In this document: piece by piece, positions 1 through 6,191 of the stretch
How positions within the stretch are numbered: position 1 is the stretch's first letter
How the letters are laid out: each line of letters starts with the position of its first letter
Origin: Clostridia bacterium
GTDB lineage: Bacteria > Bacillota_A > Clostridia > Peptostreptococcales > JAAYPU01
DNA length: 6,677 nt
Assembly: GCA_022360735.1 (NCBI GenBank)
Contig: JAKSCF010000208.1
Location: 1-6,677 of the forward strand
Reading direction: 5' to 3'
Program-made: the position numbers and the translations under genes
The notes under the pieces: generated by a model
What the model was told of the DNA's origin: nothing
The model's input: only the letters and a program-made list of their open reading frames with translations
The model's database searches: none

Positions 1-792
1 GCCTTTTACCGCTGTTAAAGCTAAAACATTTTCTTTTAATTGCTTAGCATCTCTGAAAATGAAAATCTTATAATAGTCGCCAATGTTAATATTATGGTAA
101 TTTCCCGCTAAATCATATATTTTATCATTGATCTTTAAGCCGTACTCCAGATAATTCAATATTTGGTTTCCGGTTTCTTTTAATTCTATATGCTCTATTT
201 TAAAATCATCTAAATCCATTTTTAGTATTTCTTTGGCCTTTGAGTTCATTTTAGAGATATAATAATGCTCATCAAAAACCAAAACACCTTCTTCAATTTT
301 GTCTATGATACTATTGAAGAGTTCAATAATCACTAAATTTCTCTCGTTTTCAATGGTTTCCAGAACCTTTGATGATATCAAGTCAGAAATGTGGTCGAGA
401 AATTCATCAAAAATAATAAAGTTATTTAATATATGTTGTTTTTGTTTTTCCGTAAAACAAACAAAGCCGATTACCCCAATCACTTCATTCTCTATTTTTA
501 TGGGTGTACTCATTTCAAATATTTCTTTACATTGATTTCTTTTAGGACACGCCATACACAACTCGTGTTGACCGGGGTTCTCAATAATTTGTTTTTCCCC
601 TGTTACAATGACCCTTTTATTAACAAAAGCTTCATTGGATATATTGACATTGACTTCTCCGTCATATCTACCGGTACCGGCAATTCTGTTTAATTTATTA
701 TCAAGTATCTCAATGTCGACTTTTAAGACTTGTGATAAAACATTCGCATACTTAGTAATGGTATCATTCATTTTTCTTAATATATCTTCCAT
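1..792 (-). CDS. Sensor-domain N-terminus of a probable sigma-54-dependent transcriptional regulator (partial, 3' end outside window)
   Basis: An uninterrupted reading frame of 264 residues begins at ATG 792 and runs off the left edge, so the C-terminal part is not visible. Residues about 1-120 look like a GAF-type sensor: a VDIEILDNKLNRIAGTGRY strand pattern, then ENPGQHELC leading into a cysteine cluster C79-x2-C82-x5-C88, then TPIKIENEVIGVIGFVCF with C112. Residues about 140-165 (SSKVLETIENERNLVIIEL) look like a helical linker, and about 164-250 like a PAS domain (GVLVFDEHYYISKMNSKAKEILKMD). The end of the visible part, LKENVLALTAVKG, is where this architecture normally enters the AAA+ sigma-54 interaction domain, but that domain is not in the window, so the class is inferred; a histidine kinase or other PAS protein remains possible. 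The start was chosen from a GGTG 6 bases upstream; in-frame ATG 798 and GTG 801 are weaker alternatives. A TGCTATAAT promoter element lies upstream. Confidence 0.72.
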   Translation of the reverse strand, partial: MEDILRKMNDTITKYANVLSQVLKVDIEILDNKLNRIAGTGRYDGEVNVNISNEAFVNKRVIVTGEKQIIENPGQHELCMACPKRNQCKEIFEMSTPIKIENEVIGVIGFVCFTEKQKQHILNNFIIFDEFLDHISDLISSKVLETIENERNLVIIELFNSIIDKIEEGVLVFDEHYYISKMNSKAKEILKMDLDDFKIEHIELKETGNQILNYLEYGLKINDKIYDLAGNYHNINIGDYYKIFIFRDAKQLKENVLALTAVKG

Positions 793-825
793 TATCATCA
801 CCAGCTGTTTTATATTTTATTGTTT

Positions 826-834
826 ATTATAGCA
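826..834 (-). promoter_or_regulatory. Extended -10 promoter element of the regulator gene
   Basis: On the minus strand the 54-base gap between the acetyltransferase stop and the regulator start reads TGCTATAAT, a perfect TATAAT with a TGn extension. No good -35 hexamer is visible 16-18 bases upstream, which fits an extended -10 sigma-A promoter. Transcription would start near 819 and give a leader of about 27 bases. This implies that the regulator can be transcribed separately from the acetyltransferase. Confidence 0.55.
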
Positions 835-846
835 TATTTTTGATGG

Positions 847-1359
847 TTATATTAGAACATATTCCTGATACAACATTGACATTATTCGCATTGAATAGTA
901 TTTCTCGCCATACTTTTTACAATCTCTTAAAGTTCCTTCATACTTAAACTCTGCTTTTTCATAGAGATGGATAGCGCCCTTATTCTCTTCAAATACATCT
1001 AACCACAACCTGTGACATCCCAACTCTTCAAAACATAGCTTTTTAATGAGTTCTAATGCTTTTCTTCCATATCCCCTGCCTTTTTCTTTAATTGTAATTC
1101 GTGTTAACTCTATACTTTTATGTTCATTCTTTATACCCTCTAAAAGTATATAGCCTATGATATTTTGTGATGCTTTATGGATTAAAAGTAAATGCAGCCA
1201 ATCATCCGATTCAATGGTTTCAATATGCTGTTCTTTAGTCCATTGGTATACGAATCCGTTATTTGATTTATCTCCCTCAATAGTCATGACCTGGTCTAAA
1301 TCCTTTATTTCTGTTAAGCAAAATATTATATCCTCTTGTTCTATTACACGCTTCCTCAT
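847..1359 (-). CDS. GNAT family N-acetyltransferase (RimI/RimJ/SpeG-like)
   Basis: This 170-residue cytoplasmic protein is a single GNAT domain that would transfer an acetyl group from acetyl-CoA to an amine of an unknown acceptor. The acetyl-CoA pyrophosphate-binding motif A is visible at about residues 88-102 (RITIKEKGRGYGRKA, the R/K-x-x-G-x-G/A signature). Motif B follows as LWLDVFEENKGAIHLYEKAEF (about 118-138, quoted in parts: DVFEEN, then AIHLYEKAEF), and the EGTLRD and YYSMRIMSML ending is common in RimJ/SpeG-like members. The substrate (protein N-terminus, polyamine or small molecule) cannot be read from the sequence. Start: AAGGGG at 1366-1371 lies 6 bases before ATG 1359, whereas the in-frame ATGs at 1374 and 1365 have no usable binding site, so the 175-residue form is less likely. 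It has its own promoter at 1401-1429 and lies 116 bases after topB. Confidence 0.85.
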   Translation of the reverse strand: MRKRVIEQEDIIFCLTEIKDLDQVMTIEGDKSNNGFVYQWTKEQHIETIESDDWLHLLLIHKASQNIIGYILLEGIKNEHKSIELTRITIKEKGRGYGRKALELIKKLCFEELGCHRLWLDVFEENKGAIHLYEKAEFKYEGTLRDCKKYGEKYYSMRIMSMLYQEYVLI

Positions 1360-1365
1360 CAACAT

Positions 1366-1371
1366 CCCCTT
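1366..1371 (-). promoter_or_regulatory. Ribosome binding site deciding the acetyltransferase start
   Basis: AAGGGG on the minus strand, 6 bases before ATG 1359. It directly abuts ATG 1365 and lies downstream of ATG 1374 apart from its own codons, so neither of those can use it. Confidence 0.65.
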
Positions 1372-1400
1372 CATATCTTTTCAATGCTTTATTCTAAACT

Positions 1401-1429
1401 ATTATATACAATGAAAACTTTCTTTCCAA
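1401..1429 (-). promoter_or_regulatory. Sigma-A promoter of the acetyltransferase gene
   Basis: Minus strand: -35 TTGGAA (1424-1429, 4 of 6 consensus bases), a 17-base spacer, and a perfect -10 TATAAT (1401-1406). Transcription would start near 1394, about 35 bases before the chosen start codon at 1359. It lies in the gap after topB and no convincing factor-independent terminator is seen between topB and this site, so topB readthrough into the acetyltransferase is also possible. Confidence 0.6.
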
Positions 1430-1475
1430 ATCTTAATGAATGCCCTCTACCATTGTTAGTCGTCAATAGCATTTT

Positions 1476-3629
1476 TTACTGAAATTCCATTTTCCAACTA
1501 AAATGCTCTTTATCCTCATTTTTCTCATAGGATAAAATAGCATCAAATTTATTGCCCTTCTTACTGGTTAGGCCTCTGCCTAATACACGTCCGTGTTCCA
1601 ATAAGTTAACCACTGTATCTTTGGTTATCTTGACTCTTAAGGAAGCCAGAAATTTATCGTTTTTCCAAATAATAAATTTACAGCCGCCTCGCCAATTACT
1701 GCACCCAAAACCTTTTTGTCCTTCGATAACATCACTGCCGCATACAGGACATTTGCCTAAAGACTCTATTACCTTATCCTTTTGATTGGATTCTATAGTG
1801 TTGATGACATGAAATGCATCTTTTTTTATTCTATCAACGGATTCTTCTATAAAAACATATATTGTATTTAAAAAATCATCCTTAAGATATTTTCCTTTTC
1901 CAATCTCAGACAGCGTTTTTTCAAGCTTACCTGTGTACTCAAGGTCAAACAGTTCTTTAATGGGAAAGCACTCTACCATTCGTCTCCCCATGTCTGTTAC
2001 AAATAATGATTTGCCTTTAGTCCCAATATAACCCACACTCTTAAGCTTATTAATGGTTTCCGCTCTAGTGGCAGGTGTACCAATGCTGAACCCACTAAGA
2101 ATAGCATCTATCATTTCATCGCTGTTGTCATCTTTATATTTCTTTCCGCAGGTTTCCATAACTCTTAATAATGTTTTTTCAGTATGTCTCTTAGGCGGTT
2201 TCGTTCCTTTGGTATCGATTTTGGATTTTTTTAGAGTAACCGCATCTCCTATGTTTACATTGGGTAGTACTTTATCTTTGGATTGGATATTTTCAACCTT
2301 TTTCCATCCTTTTATTAACTGCACTCTGCCTTTTGAAACAAATTGCCCCTCTATTCCTTGAAATTCCGTTACAATACCTGCTTCCTCATGCTCAGCAACA
2401 GGCATGAACTGCATAACAAATCGGTTTTTAACTGCATCATATACCACTTGCTCATCTGGTGATAAATTTTTAGGTAATATATAGGTTGGAATAATAGCAC
2501 TGTGACTTTCTACCTTTTTATTATCAAAAACTCTTTTAGAATCCGTAAACACCACTTCATTTTCATAAGGCAATCCCTTCTTAACCACATCCAATACTCT
2601 TTTTGCTTTTGACGTTAAAGTCTCCTCCAAGGCCATACTGGCTGTTCTTGGATATGTAATCATTTTCTTTTCGTATAAACCTTGTGCCACTTTTAACACC
2701 TTGTCGGAGGTCCAGCCTTTTTGTTTACTTGTAACATACCCTTGCAAGTTGGATAAATTAAAAAGACTGGGGGGATATTCTTTTTTCTTTTCCGCTTGCT
2801 TATCAGTAATCATTCCCTTTTGACCTTTTATGGCTTGTACTATTTTTTCCAAAGGGGCTTTTTCCGTAAACTTTTCTTCTTTACCTTTTACATATGCGGC
2901 TTCAAATTCCAACTCTTCTTGTGTCTTAAAAAAGCCCGTCAGCTTATGAAATTCTTCAGAAACGAAATTCTCTATTTCTTTATCTCTATCGTAAACAATT
3001 TTTAAGGTAGGCAGTAACACTCTGCCAATATTCAGAGCCTTTCCCGCACCTCTTTGGTACTTAAGGGTTGCTACCGATGTAAGATTAATACCTATGGCCC
3101 AATCTGCCCATTGCCTGCTGATCCCCGCATCCCTTAAAGGCTGCATTTGTTTATTGGAAATGCGTTTTTTTAGTCCGTTTTTAACTTCATCTGCCGTCCA
3201 TTCGTTAAGCAATAACCTGTCCACATCTTTCTCAACCTTAAGATATTCTAATATAATATCCCCAATAATTTGTCCTTCTCTATCATAGTCACAAGCTGAG
3301 ATTACACCATCTACATCTTCTCTCTCAATTAATGATTTTATAGTATTCATCTGCTTTTCTGCCCCTGGCTCCGTTTGGCTTCTATTCATGGGATCAACTT
3401 TAATTTTATATAAAAACTCAGTTGGAATAAAAGGATAATTTTCAAGTCTCCAACCGGTCATTTTTTCATCGTACTCTTTAGAATCCAATAATTCTAATAA
3501 GTGCCCAAAAGCCCATGTCACAATATAAGATGGTCCTTCAAAGTAACCATCTTTTTTTGATTTTGAACTTACCGCTTCTGCTATATTTCTTGCAACTGAA
3601 GGTTTTTCAGCAATAATTACTTTTAACAT
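1476..3629 (-). CDS. topB: DNA topoisomerase III (type IA topoisomerase)
   Basis: A 717-residue type IA topoisomerase, close to the length of Bacillus TopB. It cuts one DNA strand through a 5'-phosphotyrosine link and passes the other, mainly decatenating replication and recombination intermediates. The Toprim domain starts at residue 1 with IIAEKPSVARNI (catalytic E8) and has the metal-binding ACDYDREG motif (D114, D116, E118). The central domain shows LNIGRVLLPTL (about 200-209) and the active-site motif ITYPRT with Y326 and R328. The Asp that usually follows this Thr is Ala330 here. Conserved TPATRAETINKL and YTGKLEKTLSEI blocks follow. A four-Cys zinc-ribbon-like module (C627, C630, C643, C650) and the usual C-terminal L-x-x-G-x-x-x-G-x-x-SKKGxKFxA block close the protein. 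Start: GGAGAAA lies 8 bases before ATG 3629; the in-frame ATG 3650 has no binding site and would leave only about a 7-base leader from the predicted promoter. Flanking genes look chromosomal, so there is no sign of a mobile element TopB. Confidence 0.95.
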   Translation of the reverse strand: MLKVIIAEKPSVARNIAEAVSSKSKKDGYFEGPSYIVTWAFGHLLELLDSKEYDEKMTGWRLENYPFIPTEFLYKIKVDPMNRSQTEPGAEKQMNTIKSLIEREDVDGVISACDYDREGQIIGDIILEYLKVEKDVDRLLLNEWTADEVKNGLKKRISNKQMQPLRDAGISRQWADWAIGINLTSVATLKYQRGAGKALNIGRVLLPTLKIVYDRDKEIENFVSEEFHKLTGFFKTQEELEFEAAYVKGKEEKFTEKAPLEKIVQAIKGQKGMITDKQAEKKKEYPPSLFNLSNLQGYVTSKQKGWTSDKVLKVAQGLYEKKMITYPRTASMALEETLTSKAKRVLDVVKKGLPYENEVVFTDSKRVFDNKKVESHSAIIPTYILPKNLSPDEQVVYDAVKNRFVMQFMPVAEHEEAGIVTEFQGIEGQFVSKGRVQLIKGWKKVENIQSKDKVLPNVNIGDAVTLKKSKIDTKGTKPPKRHTEKTLLRVMETCGKKYKDDNSDEMIDAILSGFSIGTPATRAETINKLKSVGYIGTKGKSLFVTDMGRRMVECFPIKELFDLEYTGKLEKTLSEIGKGKYLKDDFLNTIYVFIEESVDRIKKDAFHVINTIESNQKDKVIESLGKCPVCGSDVIEGQKGFGCSNWRGGCKFIIWKNDKFLASLRVKITKDTVVNLLEHGRVLGRGLTSKKGNKFDAILSYEKNEDKEHFSWKMEFQ

Positions 3630-3663
3630 GCTATAAATTTCTCCAAACATTTAGATTATGCTT

Positions 3664-3672
3664 ATTATATCA
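3664..3672 (-). promoter_or_regulatory. Extended -10 promoter of topB
   Basis: Minus strand TGATATAAT: perfect TATAAT preceded by the TGn extension. The best -35 candidates (TTAAAG at 18 or TTTAAA at 19 bases) are weak. Transcription would start near 3657, giving a leader of about 28 bases to ATG 3629, which supports the shorter TopB start. Confidence 0.55.
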
Positions 3673-3757
3673 TATATCCACCATTGCCTTTAAACCAAAA
3701 ATGATTATCCAAAATTAGTTTTGTAATGTTATGATTATTTAATATTGTGTTCTCCTG

Positions 3758-3800
3758 CATCTATATGTTCTTGTTTTATGATACTATATTGGTATAGATG
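3758..3800. repeat. 8-bp inverted repeat, wide loop
   Basis: CATCTATA (3758-3765) and TATAGATG (3793-3800) are perfect inverted copies separated by 27 bases. The right arm abuts a second stem (3801-3825), so the two would stack end to end if transcribed. It may be an RNA structure or a split operator; the wide spacer makes a stable stand-alone hairpin doubtful. Confidence 0.4.
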
Positions 3801-3825
3801 AGCTGTTTAATTTCTCCTTACAGCT
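3801..3825. repeat. 6-bp stem-loop with a TCTCCT/AGGAGA loop
   Basis: AGCTGT (3801-3806) pairs with ACAGCT (3820-3825) around a 13-base loop. On the plus strand the loop holds TTCTCCT, on the minus strand AAGGAGAA. The same TTCTCCT word occurs at 3750-3756, just outside the neighbouring inverted repeat. No gene start follows the minus-strand AGGAG at a usable distance. Confidence 0.4.
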
Positions 3826-3830
3826 GAATT

Positions 3831-3854
3831 ACTTTTTTATTTTACTAAAAAAGT
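3831..3854. repeat. Perfect 8-bp AT-rich inverted repeat
   Basis: ACTTTTTT (3831-3838) and AAAAAAGT (3847-3854) flank an 8-base loop. With only one G-C pair per stem it is weak for a terminator. On the minus strand it would end transcripts coming from the ykuK side, but none is known there. It directly precedes and partly overlaps the 10-bp palindrome AAGTATACTT at 3851-3860. Confidence 0.4.
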
Positions 3855-3915
3855 ATACTTAAATAGCTTTGTACATATAGCTATAAGTAGGGACAAATTA
3901 TGGCAGCATTACTAG

Positions 3916-3924
3916 AAAGAGGTG
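3916..3924 (+). promoter_or_regulatory. Ribosome binding site deciding the ykuK-like start
   Basis: AAAGAGGTG lies 6 bases before TTG 3931. The alternative in-frame GTG start at 3922 is part of this binding site itself, so TTG 3931 is the better start despite being the rarer codon. Confidence 0.65.
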
Positions 3925-3930
3925 TCAATT

Positions 3931-4398
3931 TTGAAAAATCAAACCAATGGTGAAGTATCTATAGAGGAAATGGCCGAAATCATAAATAACTATATTCAAC
4001 AAAACCCTAATGATCAATACCAAATTAGTATTGGTACTGATTCACAAAGCACAAACTTAACAAAAGTAGTTATTGCAGTATCCGTTCACATAATTGGGAA
4101 GGGTGGTATATTCTTTAGTGATGAAAAAATAGTGCCTAAGATGCCAAGTATACGAGAGAAAATATACTATGAGACTTCTTGGAGCTTGGATTTAGCTATT
4201 GAATTATCCCAACTATTGGCACAATATGGCATTACTCAAGAAATTGAAATTCACTCAGATATAGGCAAAAATAAGAAAGGTAAAACTTATACAATGGTTC
4301 AAGAGATTACAGGCTGGGTCAATCAAGCAGGATTTCGCTGTGTCATTAAGCCCAATTCATATACAGCATCCTGCATTGCCGATAAACTATCTAAATAA
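3931..4398 (+). CDS. YkuK-like RNase H-fold protein (DUF458 family), function unknown
   Basis: The 155-residue product matches the YkuK/DUF458 family as I know it, a small soluble protein with a ribonuclease H-like fold found in Firmicutes; Bacillus YkuK is slightly longer. Visible signature blocks are ISIGTDSQS (about 32-40, with the first candidate acidic metal ligand D37), a conserved IREKIYYET segment (about 74-82), IEIHSDIGKN (about 105-114, with D110), the GKTY block (117-120), EITGWV (125-130), and VIKPNSYTASCIADK (138-152). The spacing of acidic residues agrees with a metal-dependent nuclease core, but no activity has been shown here and the substrate is not predictable. No signal peptide or membrane segment is seen. 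The start is TTG, chosen by the AAAGAGGTG site. The gene stands alone on the plus strand, divergent from topB and convergent with buk, whose 3' end it overlaps by 8 bases. Confidence 0.85.
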   Translation: MKNQTNGEVSIEEMAEIINNYIQQNPNDQYQISIGTDSQSTNLTKVVIAVSVHIIGKGGIFFSDEKIVPKMPSIREKIYYETSWSLDLAIELSQLLAQYGITQEIEIHSDIGKNKKGKTYTMVQEITGWVNQAGFRCVIKPNSYTASCIADKLSK

Positions 4399-5464
4399 AG
4401 TCTACATATTCATTGACACTTTCCTCGCCGCGCAATATACGAAGGGCCCCGAAAGCAAGCGATTCCAATTCATTTTCACCGGGTACAATTTCTATTGGCG
4501 CAATAAAACCAACGTATTCCGTTATCCTTTGAGTCAGCTTTTTTGAATATGCCAAGCCCCCTGTCAAAATAATAGCATCAATGTTTCCTTTAAGTACGGG
4601 GGATAATTCGCCTATTCCTTTTACAATCTGATAGGCTTGAGCTTCAAATATGAGTTTAGCCTTTTCATTACCATCGGATATCATTTTTTCAACTTCTCTT
4701 AAATCATGGGTACCTAGATGCGCCTTTATACCTCCCATTCCTCTTAATTTTTTAAGCATTTCTTTTTTTTTGTATTTTCCACTGTAGCACAAATCTACTA
4801 TATAAAGCAGAGGAATACTGCCGGAACGTTCCGGTGAAAATGGTCCTGCATCATCGGTTATGACGTCTACAATTCGCCCTTTTTCATGAGCGCTAACAGA
4901 TATTCCACCACCCATATGTGCCACAACAAAATTCATCTCATCATAACGTTTGCCATGAGATTCAGCAACCTTTCGAGCTGTTGCCTTACTGTTAAGAACA
5001 TGGCAAAAACTTTGTCTGACAATCTCCGGTATGCCCGTTACCTTTGCCACTTCTTTAAGTTCGTCGGAAGAAACTGCATCATATATATAAGCAGGTATTT
5101 GTAGCGGCTCTGCAATGGATGCTGCAATCAATGCACCTAAATTAGAAGCATGTGATCGGATAGGACCTTTAATAATTCTATCCTTCATACATTGATTGAC
5201 AAGATATCCCCCGGCATGAACCGGTGGCAGCATGCCGCCTCTGCCAACAACAGCAGATAATATGGAAACGTCATAGCCATGATTTTTAAGAACTTCAATC
5301 ACTATATTTTTTCTCATCTCAAATTGTTCTTCAACTTTACTGTACTTTTCAATCTCTTCAACAGAATGATCCAACGTTTCACGAAATAACTCTTTTTCAT
5401 TTTCATATAAAGCAATTTTTGTGGAAGTTGACCCTGGATTAATAGCTAGAATCATATGGTTCAT
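4391..5464 (-). CDS. buk: Butyrate kinase
   Basis: A full-length 357-residue acid kinase of the acetate/butyrate kinase (ASKHA) family; it catalyses acyl phosphate + ADP to carboxylate + ATP in the cytoplasm. The N-terminal phosphate-binding loop is AINPGSTSTK (about 7-16). VVGRGGMLPPVHAGGY (about 72-87) is the butyrate kinase version of the substrate-site arginine motif. RSHASNLGALIA is at about 103-114, VAHMGGGISVSAHEKG at 181-196, DAGPFSPERSGSIP at 205-218, ILTGGLAYSK at 299-308, and the ending PGENELESLAFGALRIL at 328-344. No key residue appears missing. AAAGGAG at 5473-5479 lies 8 bases before ATG 5464 and sits inside the upstream membrane protein gene, which stops 3 bases before buk, so translational coupling is likely. 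Next to iorB the true substrate may be an aryl or branched acyl phosphate rather than butyryl phosphate; the sequence cannot decide. No phosphotransbutyrylase gene is in the window. Confidence 0.95.
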   Translation of the reverse strand: MNHMILAINPGSTSTKIALYENEKELFRETLDHSVEEIEKYSKVEEQFEMRKNIVIEVLKNHGYDVSILSAVVGRGGMLPPVHAGGYLVNQCMKDRIIKGPIRSHASNLGALIAASIAEPLQIPAYIYDAVSSDELKEVAKVTGIPEIVRQSFCHVLNSKATARKVAESHGKRYDEMNFVVAHMGGGISVSAHEKGRIVDVITDDAGPFSPERSGSIPLLYIVDLCYSGKYKKKEMLKKLRGMGGIKAHLGTHDLREVEKMISDGNEKAKLIFEAQAYQIVKGIGELSPVLKGNIDAIILTGGLAYSKKLTQRITEYVGFIAPIEIVPGENELESLAFGALRILRGEESVNEYVDFI

Positions 5465-5467
5465 TTT

Positions 5468-6127
5468 TTATACTCCTTTCACCTCTTTTTGTTTTCTTTT
5501 GCCAAAGGCTAGTATTACCCCTAATGCTAAGGATAACATTGCCGCAAATAAAACTCTGTATTCAGAAGGAAGAAGAAAAGTAATGGTATGAGCAGGTATC
5601 CAAAAAAATGGTATGGTTTTAATTAACACAAATGATACAAAACCATTCCAATCAATTTCTGATACTACATCTGTAACCGCAATATTTCTTCTTCCATTAT
5701 ATCGTAAATCAATATAAGTATCTGTATACCGATGAAATGCCATAAAAACAGGGGCAAAAGTAAGATTCATAATACAGCTAACGAAAAACGCTATGGCAAA
5801 TTTTGATTCTCCTCCCGGGAGATAACCATTGGAAATCCCACTTTTTACCCCAGCTAAAAATATTTGAAACATCAATGTAATAAAGATACCCAAAAAACCC
5901 CATATTAACGTTCTATAAAGCACTCCTTTAGGAATAATCCAACATTTTGAACTTATCCTTACAGCAACCCATTCTCCCATAGTGGCCAGAATACTAAACT
6001 TAATAAAAGCTGCTATATAAGGATGTGCATTTGTAAAAAGGATGAACGATTCGTGTGTTGAAGGATTTATCACAATCATTGCCACAATACCAAGTGCCAA
6101 TGCCCATAAAACATCTCCTTTCTTCAT
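5468..6127 (-). CDS. Integral membrane protein with Mpv17/PMP22-like C-terminal signature
   Basis: A 219-residue, strongly hydrophobic protein with about six candidate membrane helices (roughly 7-21, 38-54, 73-93, 110-130, 161-178, 192-208) and a basic tail GKRKQKEVKGV. The C-terminal block FFWIPAHTITFLLPSEYRVL (174-193) resembles the Mpv17/PMP22 family ending W-P-x(4)-NF-x-x-VP-x-x-x-R: W176, P178, F184, P187 and R191 line up. An RTLIWGFLG segment (72-80) and a K-x-x-x-F...AP...F segment (109-131) are in agreement with that family but weaker. This family is best known from mitochondria and peroxisomes, with a debated channel role; the function here is unknown. Start: AGAGGTG lies 6 bases before ATG 6127, so the longer GTG form at 6136 is less likely. 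It lies 64 bases after iorB and 3 bases before buk, suggesting one transcription unit, perhaps for transport of a fermentation acid or substrate (inference only). Confidence 0.65.
   Translation of the reverse strand: MKKGDVLWALALGIVAMIVINPSTHESFILFTNAHPYIAAFIKFSILATMGEWVAVRISSKCWIIPKGVLYRTLIWGFLGIFITLMFQIFLAGVKSGISNGYLPGGESKFAIAFFVSCIMNLTFAPVFMAFHRYTDTYIDLRYNGRRNIAVTDVVSEIDWNGFVSFVLIKTIPFFWIPAHTITFLLPSEYRVLFAAMLSLALGVILAFGKRKQKEVKGV
5473..5479 (-). promoter_or_regulatory. Strong ribosome binding site of buk, inside the upstream gene
   Basis: AAAGGAG on the minus strand, 8 bases before ATG 5464. It overlaps the last codons of the membrane protein gene, whose stop is at 5468-5470, an arrangement that favours coupled translation. 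Confidence 0.7.
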
Positions 6128-6139
6128 ATGCCCCACCTC

Positions 6140-6151
6140 TATTCTAGAATA
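6140..6151. repeat. 12-bp perfect palindrome before the membrane protein gene
   Basis: TATTCTAGAATA is fully self-complementary and lies just upstream of the AGAGGTG ribosome binding site. It could be an operator, but a 12-bp AT-rich palindrome can also arise by chance. Confidence 0.35.
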
Positions 6152-6191
6152 TCAATCTATACCAATAGCCTACACTATAGGTTACGCCATT

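Larger units (their letters stand above)
3630..3930. other. Intergenic region between divergent topB and ykuK-like genes
   Basis: These 301 bases contain no convincing gene; the only in-frame ATG runs are about 10 codons and lack ribosome binding sites. The topB promoter is at the left end. The centre and right end are rich in inverted repeats (3758-3800, 3801-3825, 3831-3854, 3851-3860, 3863-3884), listed separately. For the plus-strand gene, -10 candidates are TATACT (3854-3859) and TATAAG (3882-3887), but neither has a good -35 at the right spacing, so its promoter is not settled. Confidence 0.6.

Noticed and set aside
299..832. Plus-strand open frames opposite the regulator gene
   Set aside because: Overlapping hydrophobic Phe/Ser/Ile-rich frames without ribosome binding sites, explained as shadows of the minus-strand coding sequence, which shows recognisable domains.
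1360..1374. Longer acetyltransferase start at ATG 1374 (175 residues)
   Set aside because: AAGGGG at 1366-1371 would be inside its own first codons, while it is ideally placed for ATG 1359.
1375..1475. Terminator after topB
   Set aside because: Only an imperfect, bulged inverted repeat near 1440-1472 is present and no T-run follows it on the minus strand.
3630..3650. Longer TopB start at ATG 3650 (724 residues)
   Set aside because: No ribosome binding site precedes it, the predicted promoter would leave a leader of about 7 bases, and the family begins close to the IIAEKPS motif.
3765..3797. Tiny ATG frame (about 10 codons) in the topB-ykuK intergenic region
   Set aside because: No ribosome binding site; length expected by chance.
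3901..3915. Sigma-54 promoter (TGGCA start) before the ykuK-like gene
   Set aside because: TGGCA occurs but no TTGC element is found at the required spacing.
6128..6136. GTG start at 6136 for the membrane protein
   Set aside because: The GTG is part of the AGAGGTGGGG ribosome binding region; ATG 6127 has correct spacing.
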